A DNA stretch of 64,000 nucleotides from Mariniflexile sp. AS56 (GTDB lineage Bacteria > Bacteroidota > Bacteroidia > Flavobacteriales > Flavobacteriaceae), in the NCBI RefSeq assembly GCF_030552475.1, contig NZ_JAUPED010000001.1, positions 248,001 to 312,000 of the forward strand. The letters run 5' to 3'. Shown one piece after another: positions 8,202-17,387 of the stretch (positions are counted from its first letter, which is position 1; each line of letters begins with the position of its first letter). A program made the position numbers and the translations under genes. The notes under the pieces are model-generated. The model was not told where the DNA came from, did not search any database, and was given only the letters and a program-made list of their open reading frames with translations.

Positions 8202-11051
8202 ATGAATACAAACGCTTTTGCATTGCGTCATATTGGACCTAGAGAAGAAGATCAAAAACTTATGTTAGAAACCATAGGTGTCGATTCTTTAGACCAGTTA
8301 ATTTACGAAACAATTCCAGACGATATCCGTTTAAAAAATGGTTTGAATTTAGATGAACCTATGACTGAGTATGAATATTTACTTCATATTCATGAATTAT
8401 CTAAATTAAACAAGGCGCACAAAACCTACATTGGTTTAGGCTACCACCCAAACATTTTACCTGCTGTTATTCAAAGAAACATTCTTGAAAATCCAGGATG
8501 GTACACGGCTTACACGCCATACCAAGCAGAAATAGCTCAAGGCCGTTTGGAAGCGTTATTAAATTTCCAAACCATGGTCATGGATTTAACGGGAATGGAA
8601 ATCGCAAATGCATCGTTACTTGATGAAAGCACATCGGCTGCAGAGGCGATGAGTTTACTTTTTTCAGTAAGAGAACGTGCGCAAAAGAAAGACAATATTA
8701 ATAAGTTTTTTGTTTCTGAAAACATATTACCACAAACCTTATCATTACTTCAAACCAGATCGACGCCTATTGGCATAGAATTGGTGGTTGGAAATGAGGA
8801 AACCTTTACTTTTTCTTCTGACTTTTTCGGTGCTATTTTACAATACCCAGGTAAAGACGGACAAGTAACAGATATTAAAACCTTTATTAGTAAAGCCAAT
8901 GAAGCACAAATAAAAGTAGCTGTTGCTGCCGATATTTTAAGCTTAGTAAAACTAGAAGCGCCAGGTAAATTTGGTGCCGATGTGGTAGTGGGAACAACAC
9001 AACGTTTTGGAATTCCTATGGGATATGGTGGTCCACATGCTGCTTATTTCGCAACAAAGGAAGCTTACAAACGCGATATTCCTGGGCGTATCATTGGGGT
9101 TACTAAAGACACCAATGGCAACCGTGCCTTACGTATGGCGTTGCAAACACGTGAGCAACATATTAAACGTGATAAAGCAACTTCAAACATTTGTACAGCC
9201 CAAGTACTATTAGCTGTCATGGCGAGTATGTATGCGGTATATCATGGTCCTAAAGGATTAAAGTTTATAGCAAACAAGGTCCATAACACGGCATCAACAC
9301 TTGCTAAGGCTTTAAAAACATTAGGCTACAAGCAAGTAAATACCGTGTTTTTTGATACCCTTCAAATAAAAACCGATTCTAAACTTATTAAAAAGTTAGC
9401 GAAAGAGAAAAAAGTTAACTTATACTATCCGAACAAAAAAACGGTTACAGTTTCTATAAATGAAACAACATCTGTTAGAGATCTTAATTATTTAATTCTA
9501 CTTTTTGCTGAAGCTGCTGAAAAAGAAACGATTGTAATTACCTCTGTGTCTGAAGGAAATAATATTTCTGACACATTAAAAAGAACCTCTGAATTTTTAA
9601 CGCTTGATGTATTTAACACCTACCATTCGGAAACCGAATTGATGCGTTACATCAAATCTTTAGAACGTAAAGATTTAGCTTTAAACCACTCCATGATTTC
9701 GTTAGGTTCGTGTACCATGAAGCTAAATGCTGCTTCGGAAATGCTACCTTTAAGTATTTTTAAATGGGCAAACATTCACCCATTTGTTCCAAAAAGACAA
9801 GCATTAGGTTACTTGACTATCTTAAAAGAATTAGAAGATCAATTAACTGAAATTACTGGTTTTGCTGCCACTTCCCTTCAACCAAACTCTGGTGCACAAG
9901 GTGAATACGCAGGCTTAATGGTAATTAAAGCATATCACGAATCGCTTAACCAAGCACACAGAAACATTTGCTTAATCCCTTCATCTGCTCACGGAACCAA
10001 TCCTGCAACAGCAGTCATGGCGGGTATGAAAGTGATTGTAACAAAATCAACCGCTGACGGTAATATTGATGTTGAAGATTTACGTCAAAAAGCCATTTTA
10101 CATAAAGACAATTTATCGTGCTTGATGGTTACATACCCATCAACGCATGGTGTATACGAATCGGCTATTAAAGAAATTACCAAAATTATTCACGATAATG
10201 GTGGTCAAGTTTATATGGATGGCGCGAACATGAATGCCCAAGTAGGATTAACAAATCCTGGAAATATTGGAGCTGATGTTTGCCATTTAAATTTACACAA
10301 AACATTTGCTATTCCTCATGGAGGTGGCGGACCAGGTGTTGGCCCTATATGTGTTGCCAAACAATTGGTGCCATTTTTACCAGGAAACCCTGTTAAAAAA
10401 GTGGGTGGCGAAAAGGCTATCACCGCTATTTCTGCTGCTCCTTACGGTTCTGCTCTGGCTTGCTTAATTTCTTATGGCTACATTAAAATGCTTGGAGCCG
10501 AAGGTTTAACAGAGTCTACCAAGATTGCCATTTTAAATGCCAACTATATAAAACAACGTTTACAAGGAAGTTTTGAGACTTTATATTCTGGTGAACGCGG
10601 ACGTGCAGCACACGAAATGATTGTAGATTGCCGCCCTTTTAAAGCCAATGGTATTGAAGTTACAGATATTGCAAAACGTTTGATGGACTACGGTTTTCAC
10701 GCCCCAACAGTATCTTTCCCTGTTGCTGGAACTTTAATGATCGAACCAACAGAAAGTGAAAGTAAAGCAGAAATTGATCGTTTTTGTGATGCTATGATTT
10801 CTATTAAAAAAGAAATTGACCAAGCAACAAAAGACGATGACAATAATGTTTTAAAGAACGCACCACATACTTTAGAAATGATAACATCTAACGAATGGTA
10901 TTTCCCTTACTCACGCGAGGAAGCAGCCTTTCCGTTAGACTATGTTAGAGATAATAAATTTTGGCCAAGCATAAGACGTGTTGACGATGCTTATGGAGAC
11001 CGAAATTTAATATGTTCTTGCACGCCTATTGAAGCCTATATCGAGGCTTAA
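8202..11051 (+). CDS. gcvP: aminomethyl-transferring glycine dehydrogenase (P-protein)
   Basis: At 949 residues this is the single-chain P-protein of the glycine cleavage system. It decarboxylates glycine with pyridoxal phosphate and passes the aminomethyl group to the H-protein lipoyl arm. The start FALRHIGPREEDQK is typical. The N-terminal half is the structural PLP-fold domain. The C-terminal half has the PLP-lysine region HLNLHKTFAIPHGGGGPG and the upstream SSAHGTNPATA. Length and motifs are full. No gcvT or gcvH is in the window, so the other subunits are unlinked. A long hairpin follows the gene. Confidence 0.97.
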   Translation: MNTNAFALRHIGPREEDQKLMLETIGVDSLDQLIYETIPDDIRLKNGLNLDEPMTEYEYLLHIHELSKLNKAHKTYIGLGYHPNILPAVIQRNILENPGWYTAYTPYQAEIAQGRLEALLNFQTMVMDLTGMEIANASLLDESTSAAEAMSLLFSVRERAQKKDNINKFFVSENILPQTLSLLQTRSTPIGIELVVGNEETFTFSSDFFGAILQYPGKDGQVTDIKTFISKANEAQIKVAVAADILSLVKLEAPGKFGADVVVGTTQRFGIPMGYGGPHAAYFATKEAYKRDIPGRIIGVTKDTNGNRALRMALQTREQHIKRDKATSNICTAQVLLAVMASMYAVYHGPKGLKFIANKVHNTASTLAKALKTLGYKQVNTVFFDTLQIKTDSKLIKKLAKEKKVNLYYPNKKTVTVSINETTSVRDLNYLILLFAEAAEKETIVITSVSEGNNISDTLKRTSEFLTLDVFNTYHSETELMRYIKSLERKDLALNHSMISLGSCTMKLNAASEMLPLSIFKWANIHPFVPKRQALGYLTILKELEDQLTEITGFAATSLQPNSGAQGEYAGLMVIKAYHESLNQAHRNICLIPSSAHGTNPATAVMAGMKVIVTKSTADGNIDVEDLRQKAILHKDNLSCLMVTYPSTHGVYESAIKEITKIIHDNGGQVYMDGANMNAQVGLTNPGNIGADVCHLNLHKTFAIPHGGGGPGVGPICVAKQLVPFLPGNPVKKVGGEKAITAISAAPYGSALACLISYGYIKMLGAEGLTESTKIAILNANYIKQRLQGSFETLYSGERGRAAHEMIVDCRPFKANGIEVTDIAKRLMDYGFHAPTVSFPVAGTLMIEPTESESKAEIDRFCDAMISIKKEIDQATKDDDNNVLKNAPHTLEMITSNEWYFPYSREEAAFPLDYVRDNKFWPSIRRVDDAYGDRNLICSCTPIEAYIEA

Positions 11052-11087
11052 ACAAAGCGTTGAACATCGTAAATTAATTTAAAAATG

Positions 11088-11150
11088 AATTTGCCTTTTC
11101 TTAAAACCTTGTACCTTGTATGAGTTAACTAAAAAAGGCAAATTTTTCTT
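11088..11150 (+). terminator. long hairpin terminator after gcvP
   Basis: A 12-bp stem, AATTTGCCTTTT (11088-11099) / AAAAGGCAAATT (11133-11144), has a 33-base loop and a T-rich tail. It ends just before the ATG of the KAS III gene. Confidence 0.6.
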
Positions 11151-11153
11151 TTT

Positions 11154-12212
11154 ATGAACATTAAAATTACCGGAACTGGTAGCTATATTCCAGATACCAT
11201 TGAAAAAAACGACGCTTTCCACGAACATACTTTTTTAAACAACGATGGCTCAGTAATTAACCACCCTAACGAGGTTATTATTGAAAAATTTCAAGCCATT
11301 ACAGGTATTGCGGAAAGACGTTATGCAAAACCCCATTTAAACTCTTCCGATCTAGGTTTTTTTGCGGCTGAAAAAGCGATTACAAACGCTAACATAGACC
11401 CTGAAACCATCGATTATATTATTGTAGCTCACAATTTTGGTGATGTGAAACATAACGCGATACAAAGCGACATGCTCCCATCATTAGCGACTAGAATAAA
11501 ACATAGTTTACGTATAAAAAACCCTAAGTGCATCGCATACGACATTCTATTTGGATGCCCTGGATGGATTGAAGGTGTTATTCAAGCACATGCTTTTATA
11601 AAATCGGGCATAGCAAAACGTTGTTTAGTTATTGGTACTGAAACACTTTCTCGCGTGGTTGACAAACATGACCGAGATGCCATGATTTTTTCAGATGGAG
11701 CTGGAGCAACTATTATTGAGGCAACCGAAGAATCCGGAGGCATATTGGCACATGAAACAGCTAGTTACACCTACGATGAGGCCTATTATTTATACTTTGG
11801 AAGTTCCAATAATCAAGAATTAAGTAAAGACACCCGATATATAAAAATGGAAGGTCGTAAAATTTACGAATTTGCGCTTAACCACGTACCTCAAGCTATA
11901 AAAACATGTATCGATGCTAGTGGTGTAGATATAAAAGATGTTAAAAAGATTTTCATTCATCAAGCCAACGAGAAAATGGATGAAGCTATTTTAAAACGCT
12001 TATACCGTCTTTATAGAACAGATATTCCAGAAGGCATCATGCCAATGAGTATTCAAAAACTAGGGAACAGTTCGGTAGCAACCGTACCAACACTTCTAGA
12101 TTTAGTTAGAAATAACAAACTAGAAAACCATAAACTTACAAAAGGAGATGTTATTGTATTTGCCAGTGTGGGTGCTGGCATGCATATTAACGCGATTACT
12201 TATAGATACTAA
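11154..12212 (+). CDS. 3-oxoacyl-ACP synthase III-like thiolase-fold enzyme
   Basis: This 352-residue enzyme has a complete KAS III catalytic triad: Cys135 in FGCPGWIEG, His269 in FIHQANEKM and Asn305 in KLGNSSVAT. KAS III enzymes condense an acyl-CoA starter with malonyl-ACP. A 20-residue insertion near the N-terminus separates it from housekeeping FabH. Its neighbours are a methyltransferase and a family 2 glycosyltransferase rather than fatty acid genes. It may therefore act in a specialised lipid or polyketide-like pathway rather than as the main FabH; the product is unknown. The 22-base gap to the next gene suggests an operon. Confidence 0.85.
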   Translation: MNIKITGTGSYIPDTIEKNDAFHEHTFLNNDGSVINHPNEVIIEKFQAITGIAERRYAKPHLNSSDLGFFAAEKAITNANIDPETIDYIIVAHNFGDVKHNAIQSDMLPSLATRIKHSLRIKNPKCIAYDILFGCPGWIEGVIQAHAFIKSGIAKRCLVIGTETLSRVVDKHDRDAMIFSDGAGATIIEATEESGGILAHETASYTYDEAYYLYFGSSNNQELSKDTRYIKMEGRKIYEFALNHVPQAIKTCIDASGVDIKDVKKIFIHQANEKMDEAILKRLYRLYRTDIPEGIMPMSIQKLGNSSVATVPTLLDLVRNNKLENHKLTKGDVIVFASVGAGMHINAITYRY

Positions 12213-12233
12213 TTTTTAAAACTTTCTAAATTA

Positions 12234-12806
12234 TTGAAGGTTTCCGTCTACGCGGAAATTAAAAAAGACAACCAGTTCATGTACGAAAAGACTTTTCCTA
12301 ATAAACGTTTTAAACATACCATTCAATTTTTAGAAAAACACATTAAAAATTCTGAAACTATTTTAGACTTGGGTGTTGTTAATCCGTTTTCTGAAATTAT
12401 GTTAAAACATGGCTATAAGGTTGAAAACACAACGGGTGAAGACTTAGATTTGGATACATCAACCATTCAACAATCGGAAGCAACCGTGGTTACAGCCTTC
12501 GAAATTTTCGAACATTTATTGTCCCCTTTTACCGTATTACAATCAATTAAAACCGATAAATTAGTCGCTAGCGTGCCTTTAAAATTATGGTTTTCTTCAG
12601 CATATAGAAGTAAAACCGACATGTTAGATAGACATTATCACGAATTTGAAGACTGGCAATTCGATTGGTTATTAGAAAAAGCAGGTTGGAAAATCATGGA
12701 CCGCCAACAATGGACAAACCCAACCAAAAAACTGGGCATCAGGCCTATTCTCCGCTGGTTCACCCCAAGATATTACATTGTATATGCTGAAAGAATAAGT
12801 AAATAA
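12234..12806 (+). CDS. SAM-dependent methyltransferase-like protein
   Basis: This 190-residue protein has a class I methyltransferase fold. ILDLGVVNPFSEIMLKHGYKV at about 44-64 is a degenerate motif I lacking the usual GxGxG. ATVVTAFEIFEHLLSPF (about 83-99) resembles the post-II region. The substrate is unknown. The start is uncertain: the frame opens with TTG at 12234, directly after the KAS III gene, and the first ATG is at 12279 (residue 16). Position in the same row as the KAS III and glycosyltransferase genes suggests one pathway. The weak motif I leaves room for a non-catalytic role. Confidence 0.65.
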   Translation: MKVSVYAEIKKDNQFMYEKTFPNKRFKHTIQFLEKHIKNSETILDLGVVNPFSEIMLKHGYKVENTTGEDLDLDTSTIQQSEATVVTAFEIFEHLLSPFTVLQSIKTDKLVASVPLKLWFSSAYRSKTDMLDRHYHEFEDWQFDWLLEKAGWKIMDRQQWTNPTKKLGIRPILRWFTPRYYIVYAERISK

Positions 12807-12881
12807 CAATTTATAAATTTCAAATTCAAAAAGAGTGCCTTTAAAGTTTGTATTTGGCATTTAAATATTGAAATTTACGGC

Positions 12882-13730
12882 ATGAACTTCTACATCATCA
12901 TTCCTGCGCATAACGAAGCAAGCTCTATTGGCTTAACTTTAGATTCCTTAGTCAAGCAAACTCATAAACCAAAATGTGTTGTAGTTGTTAACGACAATTC
13001 TACGGATGACACGCAAGAAATTGTAGAGAGTTACTCCATTAAACATACATGGATTCGTTTGGTGAATTCAAAATCATCGAACGAACATTTACCAGGTTCA
13101 AAAATCATCAATGCGTTTTATAAAGGTTATGAAACTTTAGATGAATATTACGATGTGATTTGTAAGTTCGATGCCGATTTAATTTTCCCCTCAAATTATT
13201 TAGAACAATTAACCCTTCATTTTAATAAAAACAAAACCCTAGGAATGGCTGCAGGTTTCTGTTACATTGAAAAAAATAATGATTGGGTTTTAGAAAACTT
13301 AACACGTAAAGACCATATTCGTGGTGCTTTGAAAGCCTATAAAAAAGACTGTTTTTTACAAATCGGGAAACTAAAACCATCTATGGGTTGGGACACCGTT
13401 GATGAATTACTTGCAAAATTTTACGGTTGGGAATTAAAAACAGACGCTTCATTACACGTTAAACACCTAAAACCTACAGGCATAGATTACAACAAAGCCT
13501 CTAAATATCTACAAGGCGAAGCTATGTATAAAATGCGCTATGGATTTATTATCACCCTAATTTCTGCTTTAAAGTTGGCTTATAAAAAAGGAAGTACCAG
13601 CCTATTCAAAGATTATATCGCTGGCTACTTCAGAGCAAAAAAGAATAAAATTGCCTTTTTAGTTTCTGACGAAGAAGGTCAATTTATTAGAAATTTACGC
13701 TGGAAAGGTATGTTGAACAAACTAAGATGA
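12882..13730 (+). CDS. family 2 glycosyltransferase
   Basis: This 282-residue GT-A fold protein begins with YIIIPAHNEASSIGLTLDSL and VVNDNSTDDT, the nucleotide-sugar binding part. The DxD-type metal motif is CKFDADLIFP at about 93-102. MGWDTVDE (about 168-175) fits the catalytic-base region of GT2 enzymes. There is no membrane segment, so it acts on the cytoplasmic face or on soluble acceptors. Donor and acceptor cannot be told. It closes the KAS III / methyltransferase row. Confidence 0.85.
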   Translation: MNFYIIIPAHNEASSIGLTLDSLVKQTHKPKCVVVVNDNSTDDTQEIVESYSIKHTWIRLVNSKSSNEHLPGSKIINAFYKGYETLDEYYDVICKFDADLIFPSNYLEQLTLHFNKNKTLGMAAGFCYIEKNNDWVLENLTRKDHIRGALKAYKKDCFLQIGKLKPSMGWDTVDELLAKFYGWELKTDASLHVKHLKPTGIDYNKASKYLQGEAMYKMRYGFIITLISALKLAYKKGSTSLFKDYIAGYFRAKKNKIAFLVSDEEGQFIRNLRWKGMLNKLR

Positions 13731-13825
13731 TTTTGACTAAAGAGAAAAAACTCATTTTTAACATTTCTATTTTCAAAAACACTTACTTTAACAAAATATT
13801 ACTTAAAAAAATTATAACTAATTAA

Positions 13826-14050
13826 ATGAAAGTCTTCGTATTAGCCGTTCTTTTTTGCATTGGAATCTACTTTTTAACGAAAGCATCACCAAAACCGTCT
13901 ATGACAGAAGTTAGTAACATAGGCAAACAACAATGCGCACCTCCAAATACAGGAAAAACTAATTCTGGGTACCATGAAGGTTGTTGTATTATTTTGGATA
14001 GAACCTCGGTCATTCTTAAACAAAATTCAAGGTATGAAGCACAGCATTAA
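13826..14050 (+). CDS. small hypothetical exported protein
   Basis: This 74-residue protein has an N-terminal hydrophobic stretch (VFVLAVLFCIGIYFLTKA) that may be a signal peptide or membrane anchor, followed by a polar tail with a Cys pair (HEGCCIIL). No family is recognised. It starts 95 bases after the glycosyltransferase gene and ends 16 bases from the convergent nuclease gene. It may be a true small gene or a chance frame. Confidence 0.35.
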   Translation: MKVFVLAVLFCIGIYFLTKASPKPSMTEVSNIGKQQCAPPNTGKTNSGYHEGCCIILDRTSVILKQNSRYEAQH

Positions 14051-14066
14051 AACGCTCTTTATTTCA

Positions 14067-14876
14067 CTAATTAAAACTCCAACCTTTATAACTGCTCGAA
14101 GCTTCTAGTTTATTTTCTAAAGTATCTTCTAACTCTGGAAAGAAATCAATACCTGTTAAGGCTTCAACAGCATCAACAGAAACAACAAATTTATAAAGCA
14201 GCTTGTTTGAATTTTCATGAGGCATTAAAAATGCGATCATTTTAACTGCACCGGAATTAGTATCAATCAATACTTTATAAAACTGATTTGGCACTGCTAC
14301 TTGTTCGGAACCTATCGTTTTCATATTCCCCTTTAAAACACCACCTGTAACCACAAAAACACCATCGTATTTACCAGCCCAATACCTCACTTTTTGTTCT
14401 AAGGTATTCCAAATACCCGAATTAAAGGCATGGTTTTGCGGACTTATATTACTTGTTAAAAAGGTTTCATCATAAGCCTGCTTACTATAACTTTTATCGC
14501 CAGCAGGACACAAATGACCACGATCATACCCCGAATTTTTATAGTTTCTCCAACTCGCTGCTCCTGTTTTAACCGCTTGATCGATCTCGAAATAAGGGCG
14601 CTTAAAGTTAGAATTCGTTAAATGCGACTTCTTTAACTCGTAAGCAACCCATTCTGCTTGTTCGTGCGGTTCGCTATAAGACAGTGAATACCCTTCATGA
14701 TGCACTATTTGCCCCGTCGTACTGGTAGGTAAGAAATACTCGTTGGTACTCGATTTCACATCTTTACCTTCATCAATAATTTCGGTTATTTCAGCAGTCT
14801 TTAAAAAATGCTCATAACCATAAACAGCGAATACCAGTATTAAAGCAACTAGCGAATATTTTGTTTTTTTGCTCAA
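14067..14876 (-). CDS. DNA/RNA non-specific endonuclease, exported
   Basis: This 269-residue member of the NUC1 (beta-beta-alpha metal) nuclease family has the active-site motif YDRGHLCPAGDKS at about 119-131, with the catalytic His in DRGH. The metal Asn is in the segment TSNISPQNHAFNSGIWN. An N-terminal hydrophobic segment (YSLVALILVFAVYGYEHFL) indicates export or anchoring to the inner membrane. It starts 4 bases after the end of the phosphatase gene, so the two are likely co-transcribed. Together they could release nucleotides and phosphate from extracellular nucleic acid. Confidence 0.9.
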   Translation of the reverse strand: MSKKTKYSLVALILVFAVYGYEHFLKTAEITEIIDEGKDVKSSTNEYFLPTSTTGQIVHHEGYSLSYSEPHEQAEWVAYELKKSHLTNSNFKRPYFEIDQAVKTGAASWRNYKNSGYDRGHLCPAGDKSYSKQAYDETFLTSNISPQNHAFNSGIWNTLEQKVRYWAGKYDGVFVVTGGVLKGNMKTIGSEQVAVPNQFYKVLIDTNSGAVKMIAFLMPHENSNKLLYKFVVSVDAVEALTGIDFFPELEDTLENKLEASSSYKGWSFN

Positions 14877-14880
14877 ATTA

Positions 14881-16542
14881 TTAATCTAATACAAATTCTA
14901 AAGGCTGACCAATAGCGCCGTTTGGAAAACTTATTCCTAAAAGAGCCGACATGGTTGGTGCAATATCTGTGATTTCGGTTTTTTGGAAAGTTTCACCGTG
15001 TTTAATTCCTTTTCCGAAGAACAAAAGAGGTACGTGTGTATCGTAATCAAATCCAGAACCATGTGTAGATCCCGTTTTACTATATGAAATAAAAGCAGCG
15101 TCATAAACAAAAAGAACATCGCCAGAACGTTTTTGATTGAATCCTTTTTGTAACAAAGCTTCAATTCCTGATATAAACGATGTTGAATTCATAGCAGAAG
15201 CCGTATACGCTTTATCTATAAACTCATATTTAATCATTTCATTTACAATAGCTTCTTGAACATCTCCCAAATCGAATCCCAATTCATTAATCTTATTTCT
15301 ATCTAAAAATATTTGATTGTTACTTATGTTTTCAATTAAGCCAGACGCTTTAAATTTAGATTCCATAAACTTATCTAGATTCTCCTTTTGCGTTTTAGTA
15401 TCTACGTAACCTGCTGGTATTTTAACACTTTTTAAATACGAAGGCACATCTACGGCAGCGTGATCTGCGGTTAAAAACACGGTATATGCCCCTTTACCTA
15501 CAGAAGCATCTAAGGTTTTAAACAAGCGCTCTAAATCTTTATCAAAACGAATATAAGTATCTTCAATTTCTTTTGAATTCACTCCAAATTTGTGCCCCAC
15601 ATAATCGGTGCTCGAAAAACTTACAGCAAGTACATCTGTATGGTTGTCTTGACCCAATTGTTCTCCTTTTATAGCAGCAATAGCAAAATCTGCCACAATA
15701 CTATTCCCATACGCAGTTCCTTTTAAAATATCGAATCCACCATTATCATCTTTTAAGGCTGCCAAATCATACGGAAATGTTGCTGTTTTCATTCCTTTAA
15801 AAGTGCCTTCAAAATTATTTAAATCGCTTCCACTTTCTTCATACGTTGAAATATCATATAAAGTGTTCCATGGTTTTAAATAAGAAGCCACTGTATTCGA
15901 CTTATTAAATTCATTCACCCAATTAGGCAAACTATTCATATAAAAAGAACTCGTAATAAAATAACCTTTATCCTTTCCGTAAAACCAATAAGCAGCATTC
16001 GCCGTATGACCTGCAGGCAAAATAGCACCTCTATCCTTTACCGAAATACCAATGGTTTTACCACGCATTTGTGTAAACAAACGGTTTTCATCTGAAAACG
16101 TAGTCGCTTTCATCCTACTTGGAGACATTTGGCCATCTTCAGTTTCAGCCCCTACAGATTGAACACTTTTATCTTCTGCACAATACACCTTGCTTTTTAT
16201 TTCCTTATCATACCAGTCATTTGCTATAATACCGTGATACTTTGGCGTTGTACCTGTGTAAACCGATGCATGACCAGGCCCTGTATAAGTAGGTACATAA
16301 TTATAATGATTGTTTTTACAATTAAAACCTTCATTCATTAAACGCTTAAAACCACCTTCACCATACTTATTGTAAAAACGTGTTAAATAATCGTAACGCA
16401 TTTGATCGACCACAATACCTACTACAAGCTTAGGTTTGTCTGTATTAAAATCGGGCTTTAAAGTAGAAATAGTTTCGGTTTGTGCTTTACACGAAAAAAT
16501 TAAAAGAATTGCGAACAAGGCGCAAGCGGTATTTTTAAACAT
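14881..16542 (-). CDS. PafA-type alkaline phosphatase lipoprotein
   Basis: At 553 residues this is an alkaline phosphatase superfamily phosphomonoesterase. Asp46 (VVDQM), Thr87 (PTYTGPGHAS, nucleophile), Lys169 and Arg171 (SVKDRGA), STDYVGHKFG, TADHAAVD and STHGSGFDYDTH match the metal and phosphate ligands of Elizabethkingia PafA with a constant offset of 7-8 residues. A lipobox ending LLIFSC places Cys18 as the lipid anchor. The frame runs up to a TTG at 16563, but that codon sits inside a -7 box, so the ATG at 16542 is preferred. It is followed after 4 bases by the nuclease gene. Confidence 0.9.
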   Translation of the reverse strand: MFKNTACALFAILLIFSCKAQTETISTLKPDFNTDKPKLVVGIVVDQMRYDYLTRFYNKYGEGGFKRLMNEGFNCKNNHYNYVPTYTGPGHASVYTGTTPKYHGIIANDWYDKEIKSKVYCAEDKSVQSVGAETEDGQMSPSRMKATTFSDENRLFTQMRGKTIGISVKDRGAILPAGHTANAAYWFYGKDKGYFITSSFYMNSLPNWVNEFNKSNTVASYLKPWNTLYDISTYEESGSDLNNFEGTFKGMKTATFPYDLAALKDDNGGFDILKGTAYGNSIVADFAIAAIKGEQLGQDNHTDVLAVSFSSTDYVGHKFGVNSKEIEDTYIRFDKDLERLFKTLDASVGKGAYTVFLTADHAAVDVPSYLKSVKIPAGYVDTKTQKENLDKFMESKFKASGLIENISNNQIFLDRNKINELGFDLGDVQEAIVNEMIKYEFIDKAYTASAMNSTSFISGIEALLQKGFNQKRSGDVLFVYDAAFISYSKTGSTHGSGFDYDTHVPLLFFGKGIKHGETFQKTEITDIAPTMSALLGISFPNGAIGQPLEFVLD

Positions 16543-16560
16543 AATAATTTGTATTTGTTT

Positions 16561-16568
16561 CAAAAATA
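16561..16568 (-). promoter_or_regulatory. -7 promoter box of the phosphatase-nuclease unit
   Basis: The minus strand reads TATTTTTG, 19 bases before the ATG at 16542. It overlaps the earlier TTG, ruling that codon out as a start for this transcript. Confidence 0.55.
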
Positions 16569-16638
16569 CAGTTTTTAAAAATATCTTAATTTAAAATTAA
16601 AGTTAAATACCTCTAACTTTTTTTTACTTTAGCACTAT

Positions 16639-16646
16639 TAAATTTG
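16639..16646 (+). promoter_or_regulatory. -7 promoter box of mlaE-mlaF
   Basis: TAAATTTG matches TAnnTTTG, with its G 4 bases before the ATG at 16650, so the transcript may be leaderless. A weaker box, TACTTTAG, lies at 16625-16632. Confidence 0.4.
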
Positions 16647-16649
16647 ATT

Positions 16650-17387
16650 ATGACCTATCTACATAATATTGGTGCTTATTTTTTAATGATTGCTGAAATG
16701 TTTCGCAAACCAACCAAGTGGTCTGTGATGAAAACGCTAATATTTAAGGATATTGACGATTTGGTTCTTAGATCTCTAGGTATCATCGCTTTTATATCGT
16801 TTTTTGTTGGAGGCGTTATTACCATACAAACAGCGCTAAACATTAGCAGTCCATTAATACCAAAATATTTAGTTGGCTTTGCAACAAGGCAATCGGTAAT
16901 TTTAGAATTTGCCCCTACGTTTACGTCTGTAATTATGGCAGGAAAAGTAGGTTCCTTTATAACATCAAGTATTGGTACCATGCGCGTTACCGAGCAAATT
17001 GATGCTTTAGAAGTTATGGGAATAAACTCTTTAAATTATCTGGTATTTCCTAAAGCTGTGGCTTTAATGCTTTATCCTTTTGCAATTGCTATCGGTATGT
17101 TTTTAGGTATTCTTGGTGGTATGGCTGCCTGTGTTTATGGTGGTTTTAGTTCGTTGGAAGACTATGTTTATGGAATTCAAACAGATTTCATTCCTTTTCA
17201 CATAACCTATGCCTTTATAAAAACCTTTGTTTTTGCTTTTGTATTGGCAACAATCCCTGCTTTTCATGGGTATTACATGAAAGGTGGCGCTTTGGAAGTA
17301 GGAAAAGCAAGTACCACATCGTTTGTGTGGACTAGTGTTGTTATCATCCTTTTAAATTATTTCCTAACTCAAATGCTTTTAAGTTAA
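16650..17387 (+). CDS. mlaE: MlaE family ABC transporter permease
   Basis: This 245-residue permease belongs to the MlaE/YrbE family, which moves phospholipid between inner and outer membranes. It has five to six hydrophobic helices and the family segments SFFVGGVITIQTAL and MRVTEQIDALEVMGI, with APTFTSVIMAGKVGSFITSS between them. The frame is open from a TTG at 16644, but that codon is part of a -7 box, so the ATG at 16650 is used. The ATPase gene overlaps its stop by one base. No MCE-domain MlaD gene is nearby, so that subunit must be encoded elsewhere. Confidence 0.9.
   Translation: MTYLHNIGAYFLMIAEMFRKPTKWSVMKTLIFKDIDDLVLRSLGIIAFISFFVGGVITIQTALNISSPLIPKYLVGFATRQSVILEFAPTFTSVIMAGKVGSFITSSIGTMRVTEQIDALEVMGINSLNYLVFPKAVALMLYPFAIAIGMFLGILGGMAACVYGGFSSLEDYVYGIQTDFIPFHITYAFIKTFVFAFVLATIPAFHGYYMKGGALEVGKASTTSFVWTSVVIILLNYFLTQMLLS

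Noticed and set aside
16543-16563. Longer start (TTG at 16563) for the phosphatase
   Set aside because: The TTG is part of the -7 box, and the ATG at 16542 gives a normal lipoprotein signal.
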